A DNA stretch of 64,000 nt, taken from NCBI GenBank assembly GCA_040882285.1, contig JBBEBQ010000018.1, positions 62,001-126,000 of the forward strand, read 5' to 3'. Each line of letters opens with the position of its first letter. Position 1 is the first letter of the stretch. The notes under the pieces were generated by a model. The model did not search any database. It saw nothing but the letters and a program-made list of their open reading frames with translations, and was not told the DNA's origin. The translations under genes and the position numbers were made by a program. Below, piece by piece: positions 28,277-36,081 of the stretch. Source of the DNA: Gemmatimonadaceae bacterium. Its GTDB lineage: Bacteria > Gemmatimonadota > Gemmatimonadetes > Gemmatimonadales > Gemmatimonadaceae.

Positions 28277-28998
28277 TGGGCGGCGTCCTCGCCCGCTGCG
28301 ACGAACCGGTAGCCGATCCCGCGCACGGTATGGAAGAAGCGCGGCTGCTCCGGGTCGGGCTCGAACCGCTTGCGCAGGCGAGCGATGAAGTTGTCGATCG
28401 TGCGGGAGGAGGGCAGCACGTCGTCGCCCCACACTCTCTCGAGGATCTCGTCGCGCCACACGACCTCGCCTTCCCGCTCGACCAGCACCTTCAGGATCAT
28501 TGCTTCCTTCTGGGTCAGAATCTGGTCGCGGCCGTCGAACGAGCGGCCGCGGAAGCTGCGGAAGTCGAACTCGTTCCCGCCGAAGCGCGCGACGGGCTCG
28601 AGCGCGGTCATCGCGTCGTAGCGCAGGCGCCGGCGCAGGATCGCGCCGACGCGCAGCAGCAGCTCCCGCAACTGGAACGGCTTCGGGAGATAATCGTCGC
28701 CGCCAACCTCGAGTCCGCGGATGCGGTCACCCCCGCCGCCCTTCGCCGTGAGGAACAGCACGGGCGTGTCCCGCCCTTCGCGCCGCGCCGTCTGACACAC
28801 GGTGAAGCCGTCCATCCCGGGAAGCATCACGTCGAGGATTACGAGCCCGTACTCGTGCCGGCGGATTCTGTCGAGCGCCACGGCGCCGTCGTTCACGACC
28901 TCGATCGCGTACCCTTCGGCCTCGAGGTTCTCGCGAATCCCGCGTGCGAGGTTGATCTCGTCTTCCACGACCAGGATGCGCGGCGCGCCGGTGCTCAC
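28273..28998 (-). CDS. OmpR-family response regulator within the haem operon
   Basis: 241 residues, GTG start at 28998. Receiver domain with acidic pocket VVEDE, phosphoacceptor in LVILDVMLPGMDG and Lys in DDYLPKPF. C-terminal winged helix RTIDNFIARLRKRFEPDP..HTVRGIGYRF. The GTG overlaps the kinase stop and its stop overlaps the hemE start, so it is made together with haem enzymes. Target genes unknown; control of haem or cytochrome genes is a natural guess. Confidence 0.92.
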   Translation of the reverse strand: MSTGAPRILVVEDEINLARGIRENLEAEGYAIEVVNDGAVALDRIRRHEYGLVILDVMLPGMDGFTVCQTARREGRDTPVLFLTAKGGGGDRIRGLEVGGDDYLPKPFQLRELLLRVGAILRRRLRYDAMTALEPVARFGGNEFDFRSFRGRSFDGRDQILTQKEAMILKVLVEREGEVVWRDEILERVWGDDVLPSSRTIDNFIARLRKRFEPDPEQPRFFHTVRGIGYRFVAAGEDAAQ

Positions 28999-30098
28999 TC
29001 GCGCCTCGCGGCCGAAGGCCAGGTAACGATGAAGCGCGCGCCGCCGCCGGGGCCCGCGCTCTCCGCGGTGACCCGTCCGCCGTCGAGCTCGACGTAGCGC
29101 GAGACCAGATACAGCCCGAGGCCGGTCCCGCTCGCGCGCGCGGGTCCGCCGCCGTCCACGCGATAGAACTTCTCGAAGAGGCGCGCCGCCTCGTGCTGGG
29201 GAAATCCCGCGCCGTCGTCGCCTACTTCGAGCTGAACCCAAGCGTCTGCCTCGGTGCCACGCACCGTCACTCGCCGCCCTCCGCTCGCCGCGCGAATCCC
29301 GTTGTGGAGCAAGTTGCGCAGAACCGTGCGCACGCCCTCCGGGTCCGCCCAGACCGCGAGCGATTCGGGAACGTCGGTCTGCAGAGTTACCTCCTGTTCG
29401 GTCGCCTGCTCGCTCAGCTCGTCCACGACCGCCCGGACCGACTCCGCCAGCGGGACGCGCTCCGGCGCTGAGCGGGTCTCGGTTGCGGCGAGCCGCGACG
29501 CGTCGAGGATATTGGCGATCATCCGCTGCAGCCGGCCAAGATCGGCGAGCAGTCGCTGCACGAGCTCCGCTCGCCGCTGCGCGGGCGGATCGCGCAGCGC
29601 GAGCGTCTCCACCGACAGGCGGACACTCGCGAGTGGGCTCTGCAGCTCGTGCGAGACCGCGGCGAGAAAATCCTCCTGCCGGTGCCGGAGCCGCGCCTGC
29701 TCCCGAAGCGTGCGGTACACTACGGCCATCGCGGCGAGAAGCACGGCCAGAAAAAACGCGCCCTCCCACGCATATCGATTGAGCCGGCGGGCGCGCGCCG
29801 ACTCGAGCCGCGCAAGAACGCTCGGCGCCACTCCCACGGTGGTCGAGTCCGCCGCGAGCGCGAGCGCCGGATAGATTCGCTGCACGTCAGGCCACGGCAC
29901 GCCGGAGCCGAGCAGCGAACGGGCCGACTCCGCCTGCGCCTCGTACGCCTCGCGCAGCTCGGCCTGGACCCGTGCCGTGTATCGCACTTCGTCGGCCATC
30001 CAATACACCGCCTGCGCGCTGCTCACCGCGAGCAGCACGAGGAATCCCACCTGGAGCGGGCGCGTGTACTGCCGGGCTCGCCGAGCGCGCGGCGTCAC
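28995..30098 (-). CDS. Sensor histidine kinase within the haem operon
   Basis: 367 residues from the GTG at 30098 that overlaps the hemA stop (GTGA); an open frame continues into hemA but is a shadow. Two TM helices (about 17-37 and 122-143) flank a periplasmic helix region of about 85 residues with no recognisable sensor fold. HisKA motif AVSHELQSPLASVRLSVE, N-box RNLLHNGIRAAS, G-boxes GDDGAGFP and GTGLGLYLVSRY. Cognate partner of the overlapping response regulator. Confidence 0.92.
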   Translation of the reverse strand: MTPRARRARQYTRPLQVGFLVLLAVSSAQAVYWMADEVRYTARVQAELREAYEAQAESARSLLGSGVPWPDVQRIYPALALAADSTTVGVAPSVLARLESARARRLNRYAWEGAFFLAVLLAAMAVVYRTLREQARLRHRQEDFLAAVSHELQSPLASVRLSVETLALRDPPAQRRAELVQRLLADLGRLQRMIANILDASRLAATETRSAPERVPLAESVRAVVDELSEQATEQEVTLQTDVPESLAVWADPEGVRTVLRNLLHNGIRAASGGRRVTVRGTEADAWVQLEVGDDGAGFPQHEAARLFEKFYRVDGGGPARASGTGLGLYLVSRYVELDGGRVTAESAGPGGGARFIVTWPSAARRE

Positions 30099-31435
30099 GC
30101 CTCGTCTTCCACGGGCTCGAAGAAGGCGCTGCCGGCGCTCAGCATAGCCTGGTGCAGCTCGCGCGCGAGCTCGGGCTCGCTGTTCTGGAAGAAAGCCTCC
30201 ACCGCGGCGGGTCCCGCCTGAAACGCCAGATCGCGCAACCCGACCGAAGGTACATGCGCGAAGCGCCGGGCCAGAGTCTCCGCCCACCGGCGAATCGAAT
30301 CGCGCTCCTGCTCGCCCAGCCCGGCGAGGTCGCGCTCGAAGAGTCGCTCCACTCCCTCCAGCGCGGTGCGCTGATAGCGCAGGCGCATCTGCGCGATCAT
30401 CGGGCCGATCAGCCGCTCCTCGGCGTGACGCCGCAGGTCGGTGAGCGCTTCGTCCACGATCGCCCGCGCGTCCGCGAACTCGAGCAGGATCCGCCCCCGG
30501 TCGGCGGCTGCTTCATCGCTGATGTCGTCCATCCCCAGCCGGGGGACGTCGGCGGCGACGGCGTCTTCGGGCGCGACGTTGGCGGGCACGCCCAGGTCCA
30601 CCACCAGCGGCGCCTCTCCGGAAGAAGTACGCGCGGCCAGCCGCTCGAGGTCACCGCGCGAGAGCACGGGCTCGCGCGCCCCTGTCGCGACCACCACCGC
30701 TTCGACGTCGTCCGGCGCGGACCGGAATTCGTCGAGCGCGCGGCTCTCGCCACCAACGTCTGCCGCCAGGATCCGGGCCCGCTCCGGCGTCCGGTTGACG
30801 ATGATGACGCGAGTGCCGGCCGCGGCGAGCGCGCGCGCGCATTGCTCGGTCATCGGCGAGACACCGATCAGCGCGACGCTGCCCGGCGTGCGCCCGATGC
30901 GCTCCAATACGTGCCTCAGAGCTATCTCGGCGAGCGATACGCGGCCGATCCGCCCTTCGGTGACCGGGCGGACGCGCTTGGCCACCTTCAACGCTTCGGT
31001 GAACACGGTGTCGAGCCGTGGACCGAGCAGCCCAAGCGCCCGCGACTGGTCGACTGCTTCACGAACCTGCCCGGTCACTTCGCTCTCGCCGACGCGGGCG
31101 GAGTCGAGTCCGGCGGTCATCAGAAAGAGGTGCTCGGCCGCGCCCTCGCCCTGCCAGACGCGCAGCGTCTGCTCCGCTTCGCCGGGGTGCGGCTCTCTTC
31201 CGGCCAGGGCCGCGAAGACCTTGCGCCGGCACGCAGCGATCGGCGTCGCGCCGTCGATCGCGAACGCGACCTCCACGCGGTTGCACGTCGCCACGTACAC
31301 GAGCTCGCGGACTCCGAGCTCCGCGGCGAGCAGCGGTACCCGCTCCGCCCGCTCCTCGCGGGAGATGGTGAACGCGCCGAGTACGTCGGACCGCCGGTGT
31401 CGCCACGAGATGCCAACTACGCCTATGCGATGCAT
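30095..31435 (-). CDS. hemA: Glutamyl-tRNA reductase
   Basis: 446 residues from the ATG at 31435, which has GGAGCGG upstream; in-frame starts at 31447 and 31489 are possible. Catalytic Cys in YVATCNRVEV, the HLFLMTAGLDSARVGESEV segment, NADPH-binding GVSPMTEQCARALAAAGT and a C-terminal helical dimerisation region. First committed step of the C5 haem pathway from charged tRNA-Glu. First gene of the hemA-HK-RR-hemE-hemN-hemY chain. Confidence 0.95.
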   Translation of the reverse strand: MHRIGVVGISWRHRRSDVLGAFTISREERAERVPLLAAELGVRELVYVATCNRVEVAFAIDGATPIAACRRKVFAALAGREPHPGEAEQTLRVWQGEGAAEHLFLMTAGLDSARVGESEVTGQVREAVDQSRALGLLGPRLDTVFTEALKVAKRVRPVTEGRIGRVSLAEIALRHVLERIGRTPGSVALIGVSPMTEQCARALAAAGTRVIIVNRTPERARILAADVGGESRALDEFRSAPDDVEAVVVATGAREPVLSRGDLERLAARTSSGEAPLVVDLGVPANVAPEDAVAADVPRLGMDDISDEAAADRGRILLEFADARAIVDEALTDLRRHAEERLIGPMIAQMRLRYQRTALEGVERLFERDLAGLGEQERDSIRRWAETLARRFAHVPSVGLRDLAFQAGPAAVEAFFQNSEPELARELHQAMLSAGSAFFEPVEDEA

Positions 31436-31487
31436 GCGCCGCTCCATCCAGCGGGTCGAAGCAGAGAGAAGGGGATCGCCTGCGCCC

Positions 31488-31518
31488 ATTGTAGCGCGCT
31501 CCGGCCGGCCTGTGTCAC
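31488..31518 (-). promoter_or_regulatory. Candidate sigma70-type promoter of hemA
   Basis: TACAAT (31493 to 31488) as -10 and GTGACA (31518 to 31513) as -35 with a 19-bp spacer, about 50 bp upstream of the hemA start. Spacer is longer than ideal. Confidence 0.35.
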
Positions 31519-31584
31519 AGTCTCGTCATGGCCGCGGAATTTCGGCGAAAATCCGACACGCAGGTCGGCGGATCCCCGACGGCG

Positions 31585-32607
31585 TCAGTCCGCGGCCAGC
31601 GCCGCGACTACGTCCAGAAACGCGGGCTCGGCAGCAACGGAGCCGACGCGGATGAAGTGCTCGCCACCGGCTTCGACGAAGGACTCGCGTCCGCGGATTC
31701 CGATCTCCTCGATCGTCTCGAGCCCGTCCGTCAGGAATCCAGGCGTGATGACCGCGACGCTGCGTATGCCCCGGCGAGGCAGCTCCTCCAGAATGGTCGC
31801 CGTCGCCGGTTTGAGCCAAGGCTCGGGACCGAACACCGATTGATACGCCAGCGTTGCCCGCTCGCGGGGCCAGTCGATCGCTCCGAGGAAAGCACGCGTG
31901 GTGGCTTCGCAATCACGTGTGTACGTGCCGCCTTCGCGGCGGTCATACCGGACTGGTATCCCGTGGAACGAGACGACGAGGTGCTCAACATCGTGCCCGG
32001 CTTCGCGCAGCGCGCGGTGCCACTGATCCGCCATGGCCCGCACGTAACCCGGGTCGTCCGGCTGCATGAGCCGCTCGACAAGTTGGGCAGTGATTCCGGC
32101 GCGGGCGGCCGCTTCGCGGGCGCGCAGGAACGCCGTTCCGGTCGTGGCGTCCGTGCGCTGCGGAAAGAGCGGACACACGATCACCGGCCCCGTGCCCTCG
32201 CGGGCCAGCCGCCGCATCACGGTGTCGAGCGAGGGCTCGCCATAGCGATAGGCCGCACTCACCTGGAAACGGCTGCCCGAGCGATCCCGTACTCCGGCCA
32301 CGATCGCTTCGGTCTCGACTCGCAGGGGCGAGCCGTCCGTGCCCCAGATGGACTCGTACTGCTCAGCGACGCGTGCCGGACGCTTGCGGAGCACGATGCC
32401 GCGCAGAATCGGCTGCCAGATCAACCGCGGCCAGTCCACGACCGCCGGGTCGCTGAGGAACTCGTCCAGGAACTCGCGCACGGCGGCGGCCGTCGGCTCG
32501 CGGGGAGTTCCCAGATTTACCAGCACGAGTTGAGTCGCGTCGCGGGTCGTCACGGTGGTCAACTTAACCACCGCGACGCCCGCAACGGGCGGAACGGCGG
32601 TGAGCAT
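31585..32607 (-). CDS. hemH: Ferrochelatase
   Basis: 340 residues as drawn; the true start may be a later GTG since homologues begin close to LVLVNLGTP. Catalytic His in VVSFHGIPVRY and conserved acidic GLETIEEIGI. Inserts Fe2+ into protoporphyrin IX at the end of the pathway. About 150 bp upstream of hemA on the same strand; co-transcription is possible but a hemA promoter candidate lies between. Confidence 0.95.
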   Translation of the reverse strand: MLTAVPPVAGVAVVKLTTVTTRDATQLVLVNLGTPREPTAAAVREFLDEFLSDPAVVDWPRLIWQPILRGIVLRKRPARVAEQYESIWGTDGSPLRVETEAIVAGVRDRSGSRFQVSAAYRYGEPSLDTVMRRLAREGTGPVIVCPLFPQRTDATTGTAFLRAREAAARAGITAQLVERLMQPDDPGYVRAMADQWHRALREAGHDVEHLVVSFHGIPVRYDRREGGTYTRDCEATTRAFLGAIDWPRERATLAYQSVFGPEPWLKPATATILEELPRRGIRSVAVITPGFLTDGLETIEEIGIRGRESFVEAGGEHFIRVGSVAAEPAFLDVVAALAAD

Positions 32608-32712
32608 GAATCAGGCATTCACCTACGCTCGCTGCGGGATATCCCGATTGCAGCGGTGCCCCCGCCTGAGCTTCCTTAGCGCGACATCGACGCGCGTCGA
32701 GGAGGCAGCACC

Positions 32713-32856
32713 ATGAAGTCCCGACGTCGGCCTCGGCCGATGCTGGACGGCAGGGAAACGCGGCACCTGATCGAGGCAGACATCGATCACGGTTTGCCGT
32801 TCGTTTCCCGGGATCGCGCGCTTCGCAGATGTCTTTCCCGTTTTTTTTCTGTGTAA
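32713..32856 (+). CDS. Possible small basic protein, 47 residues
   Basis: Short frame preceded by a textbook AGGAGG at 32700-32705 and 7-nt spacing. Product is rich in Arg (MKSRRRPRPMLDGR..) with no recognisable family, and the last codons run through a T-tract (32840-32848). It lies in the 277-bp gap between hemH (divergent) and the EB_dh cytochrome. It could be a real small protein or leader peptide, or chance; evidence is the ribosome-binding site only. Confidence 0.3.
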   Translation: MKSRRRPRPMLDGRETRHLIEADIDHGLPFVSRDRALRRCLSRFFSV

Positions 32857-32884
32857 TAATCCCCTGAGCGCGGAGACGCTTTTT

Positions 32885-34300
32885 ATGAACACCAGGCTTT
32901 TTTTGACCCCGGCTGCCTTGCTGCTGGTTGCGGGTTTCGCAGCGGCCTGTAACGGAGACGACGCCACCGGACCTGGGCTCGCTGGCGCAAATTTCGCCTC
33001 GGTCCAGAAAATTCTTACAGAGGACTGCGGCTCTTGTCACGGCGCGTCCTCGGGCCGGTTCTTCATGGTCACCATGGACTCCGCCCAGTTGCAGCAGTCA
33101 GGGCTCGTGGACCCGGCGAACCCCGCCCAGAGCCTGATCGTGCTCAAGCCGACGAACGCGACGCCGCACGGCGGCGGCGCGGTGGCGAGTTATTCCGAAG
33201 GCGACCGGACGCTCGTGATGGACTGGATAGCGACGCTCCCGCCGGCAGCGCCGAGCGTGGTCGAGGCGATCAAGGTGGGCGCGGGCACCTCGATTCCCGT
33301 CCCGACAGTCGACGGCTTTTTCGATCTGGTCTGGAATCAGGCGGCCCGGGTGCGCCTCCGCGTCGCTGATGGCTGGGGCGAGGCCGAGTTCGTGACGATC
33401 CAGGCTGCGTACGACGCAACCTACCTGTACATGGTGATCTCCTGGGACGACGACAAGGCGAGCATCCGGCGTCAGCCCTGGGTCAAGCAGGCCGACGGCA
33501 CGTGGAAGAAGCTACCCGGGAAGAGCCCGCTGCCGGCCGATGGAATCACCTGGGCGTCGTACATGGGCGGGGCGTTCGACGAGGAAGACAACGCGCGGTT
33601 CAACTACGAGGACAAGCTGTCGGTCATGTGGAACACCTACGGGCCCACTACGGTCGCCGGCTTCGAGCAGAGCGGCTGCGCGGTGCTCTGCCACGATCCC
33701 AGCAACAGCAATGGACCGGGAACGACGTACAACTACACGACGCAACAGCAGGCGGCGAAGATGTACACCAACAACCCTGGAGAGATCGCCGACATGTGGC
33801 ACTGGAAGCTCGTGCGCGGCAACCAGCATGCCAAGGCCGACGACCAATACGTGCACTACTGGGTTCCCGGACCGACCGGTGCGAGCGGTGGTGGTCGTGC
33901 CGGTGACGCCGGCGGCGGAGGCTACTCCGACAATCTCGCTACGGCCGGTGCGCCAACTTACCGGGGCTCGAGCAGCAGCGCTCCACCCTACTACATCTTC
34001 GACAGTGAGAAGGTGCTGCTCACCACCGCTGCGCTCAACGCGCTAGCCGTGGGCTCGGAGATTCCCGGAATCATCACGAGCGGCCCGGGCGGTTTCCGCG
34101 CGGACGTGGACGCGAAGGGCCTGCACAACACCGGTACGTGGGCCGTCGAGTTCCGCCGGAGGCTGGTCACCGGCGACGTGAACGACGTGCAGTTCGACAA
34201 TCTGACGAGGCAATACTCGTTCGGCGTGGCGATCTTCGACAACGCGCAGATCGAGCACCGTTACTCACCAATGGTCGCCAGGCTGGCGTTCAAGCCCTGA
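32885..34300 (+). CDS. Cytochrome c / ethylbenzene-dehydrogenase-like haem lipoprotein
   Basis: 471 residues. Lipoprotein signal to Cys22 (AGFAAAC). One c-type haem site CGSCH (48-52) in an N-terminal cytochrome domain (about 35-120), then an EB_dh-type domain from about 140 (FFDLVWNQAARVRLRV.., YLYMVISWDDD..) resembling the haem b subunit of ethylbenzene/DMS dehydrogenases, with an extra CAVLCHD. Ends in the usual EB_dh tail (FGVAIFDNAQIEHRYSP). Likely a periplasmic electron-transfer protein carrying c and b haem. GGAG precedes the start. No catalytic molybdenum subunit of the EBDH type sits next to it. Confidence 0.82.
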   Translation: MNTRLFLTPAALLLVAGFAAACNGDDATGPGLAGANFASVQKILTEDCGSCHGASSGRFFMVTMDSAQLQQSGLVDPANPAQSLIVLKPTNATPHGGGAVASYSEGDRTLVMDWIATLPPAAPSVVEAIKVGAGTSIPVPTVDGFFDLVWNQAARVRLRVADGWGEAEFVTIQAAYDATYLYMVISWDDDKASIRRQPWVKQADGTWKKLPGKSPLPADGITWASYMGGAFDEEDNARFNYEDKLSVMWNTYGPTTVAGFEQSGCAVLCHDPSNSNGPGTTYNYTTQQQAAKMYTNNPGEIADMWHWKLVRGNQHAKADDQYVHYWVPGPTGASGGGRAGDAGGGGYSDNLATAGAPTYRGSSSSAPPYYIFDSEKVLLTTAALNALAVGSEIPGIITSGPGGFRADVDAKGLHNTGTWAVEFRRRLVTGDVNDVQFDNLTRQYSFGVAIFDNAQIEHRYSPMVARLAFKP

Positions 34301-34490
34301 GCGGGTAGGCGCGTGGCTCGACGTACGCATGGCGATCGCAGCGATCTCGGTGGCAAGGCGGAATTGGCTTTGTCATCGTGATCGCTCCTGGCGCGTCGTC
34401 GGCGGGTGTGCGTGGGCACGATGAACCACAACAAGCTCTTCCCGCGTCGCCAGGTCGCCCGCAAAGGGGGACCATCAATTCGGAGGATCT

Positions 34491-35015
34491 ATGTTCTTTT
34501 CATTTAACAGGATCGGCATTGCCGGAGCAGCCGGAGTTCTTGTCGTGGGCGCCTCCGCCTGCGAGCAGGGGCCGGCTGCTCGTGTTCCGACAGGTGGCGA
34601 TGCGGCTGGCCGGGTCGCGATGGCTCCGGCTGGAGGCATGTACGATCCAGCAATCACGGTGTACAAGGAGCCGACGTGAGGCTGCTGCGGTGAGTGGATA
34701 GAGAGACAGCGGTCAGCCGGGTTCCGGGTCGACGCGAGGGACATGGCCGACGTCACGCCCGCGAAAGATCAGCACGGCGTTCCTCATTCTCTCCGCACTT
34801 GCCACACCGCCGTCGTGAACGGCTACGTGATCGAAGGACACGTTCCACCCGAAGACATCCGGCGGCTCCTGCGGGAGAAACCGGCGGTCGCCGGTATCGG
34901 GGTGGCCGGCATGCCGCGCGGCTCCCCGGGAATGGAGCAGGGAGCCACCAAGGATCCCTACAGTGTCATCGCCTGGTTGAAGGACGGCTCCACGTCGGTA
35001 TACGCGCGCCACTGA
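34491..35015 (+). CDS. DUF411 protein with in-frame UGA at a conserved Cys: candidate selenoprotein
   Basis: One frame of 175 codons interrupted only by TGA at 34677-34679 (codon 63). Upstream part: strong GGAGG site, lipoprotein signal to Cys24 (VVGASAC), linker, then ITVYKEPT. Downstream, same frame: GCCGEWIERQRSAGF, HGVPHSLRTCHTAVV, NGYVIEGHVPPEDIRRLL, GVAGMPRGSPGME and DGSTSVYARH. This is the full DUF411 pattern, in which family members read PTCGCC; here the first Cys codon is UGA, giving T-U-G-C-C. DUF411 proteins are periplasmic, metal/copper-resistance linked, and the CxCC motif probably binds metal or acts in redox. Conservation on both sides of the UGA argues against simple decay. 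A stem-loop starts right after the UGA. Alternatives: nonsense mutation (pseudogene) or a sequencing error. A standard caller would split it into 34491-34679 and 34743-35015. Confidence 0.75.
34680..34718 (+). promoter_or_regulatory. Possible bacterial SECIS-like stem-loop after the in-frame UGA
   Basis: Starting with the base after UGA, ggct (34680-34683) pairs with agcc (34715-34718) and gctg (34684-34687) with cagc (34707-34710), leaving a 4-nt bulge on the 3' side and a G-rich 19-nt loop. Position fits bacterial SECIS elements, which lie directly downstream of UGA inside the coding region. The large loop is not the compact apical loop of E. coli fdhF, so this is tentative. Confidence 0.35.
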
Positions 35016-35067
35016 GCGTTGAAGCAGCCCGGCCCCGCCACAGTCCGTGACGGGACCGATCCGATAC

Positions 35068-36036
35068 TTACGATACTACCGGCCGGTCGGTCCTGGCAGG
35101 CCCGGCAGCTGCGTCGTCCGCGTCCTCGGCCAGGGGCAAGTTCTTGGCTCCATTCTTCGGAACGTGGCCGGCCGCGCCCATGAGTCCCATCAGCGACGGC
35201 ACGTTCAGCGAGTCGGCCAGCCCCGACGGCACGACCATCAGCGAGCCGCGCTTCACGATGCTCTCGTACAGCATGTTCATCGCGCGCAGGTTCATCGCCG
35301 CCGGGTGGTCGCGGTACGCGTCCGCCGCCTCCACGAACTTGTGAGCGATCTCGGTCTCGGCGGTTCCGAGGATGATACGCGCCTGCCGCTCGCGCTCCGC
35401 CTGCGCCTGCCGCGACATCGCATCCTCAAGCGCGGCGGGGATGATGACGTCGCGGATCTCGACCGACTGCACCTGGATCCCCCAGTTCTTCATCTTTTCC
35501 TCGAGCGCCACCTTGAGCCCGTGGCCCAGCTCGATCCGGGACTGGATCAGCTCCGCCAGGTCGTGCTTGCCGATGGCGTCGCGCAGCGCCGTCTGCGCCG
35601 ACAGGATCACGGCCTCGTCGTAGTCCTGCACCTCGAGGGCGGCGCGCTCGGCGTCGCGCACGATCCAGAACGCGATGGCGTCGACGTTCACCGGCACCGT
35701 GTCGCGCGTCAGGCACGATTCCGCGCCGAACGCGGTGGTGCGGATACGCTGGTCGATCACGTACGCCACGCGGTCGAGGATCGGCACGATCCCGAAATAG
35801 CCGGGACCGCGCAGTCCGCGGTAGCGGCCGAGCCGCATCAGGACCGCGCGCTCCCATTGATCGGTGTACTTGATGGCCGCTGCGAAGAACATCCATACAC
35901 CCACGCCCGCGATGACCACGAGCGGCAAGGGGAGGCCCAGGAGATACAAGGCCCCAGCCACGCCGGCACCAGCGATCAGCCCCGCGGCGAGCGCGGCGAT
36001 CGAGTACCGGGTGTCGTTCGGAGAATGTCTGGTCAT
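35068..36036 (-). CDS. Slipin/stomatin-like SPFH (band 7) protein
   Basis: 322 residues, GAGGTAG upstream of the ATG. Two close hydrophobic segments at the N-terminus, then an SPFH domain (WERAVLMRLGRYRGLRGPGYFGIVPILD, RDTVPVNVDAIAFW, ALRDAIGKHDLAELI) and a coiled, Ala/Glu/Arg-rich region EDAMSRQAQAERERQARIILGTAE. Slipins scaffold membrane domains. It lies 45 bp downstream of the NrfD gene on the same strand, so it may be expressed with the oxidoreductase complex. No NfeD partner is next to it. Confidence 0.88.
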   Translation of the reverse strand: MTRHSPNDTRYSIAALAAGLIAGAGVAGALYLLGLPLPLVVIAGVGVWMFFAAAIKYTDQWERAVLMRLGRYRGLRGPGYFGIVPILDRVAYVIDQRIRTTAFGAESCLTRDTVPVNVDAIAFWIVRDAERAALEVQDYDEAVILSAQTALRDAIGKHDLAELIQSRIELGHGLKVALEEKMKNWGIQVQSVEIRDVIIPAALEDAMSRQAQAERERQARIILGTAETEIAHKFVEAADAYRDHPAAMNLRAMNMLYESIVKRGSLMVVPSGLADSLNVPSLMGLMGAAGHVPKNGAKNLPLAEDADDAAAGPARTDRPVVS

Positions 36037-36081
36037 TTCACTACCTCACGAGAAGAAGTCGACTGGCGACAGGGCCAGCCG

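Noticed and set aside
34491-34679. Stand-alone 62-residue lipoprotein
   Set aside because: Its last residues (ITVYKEPT) are the beginning of the DUF411 domain, so it is the first part of the longer gene.
34743-35015. DUF411 as a separate 90-residue gene
   Set aside because: It would lack the CxCC half of the domain and has no good ribosome-binding site; the upstream half is present in the same frame before the UGA.
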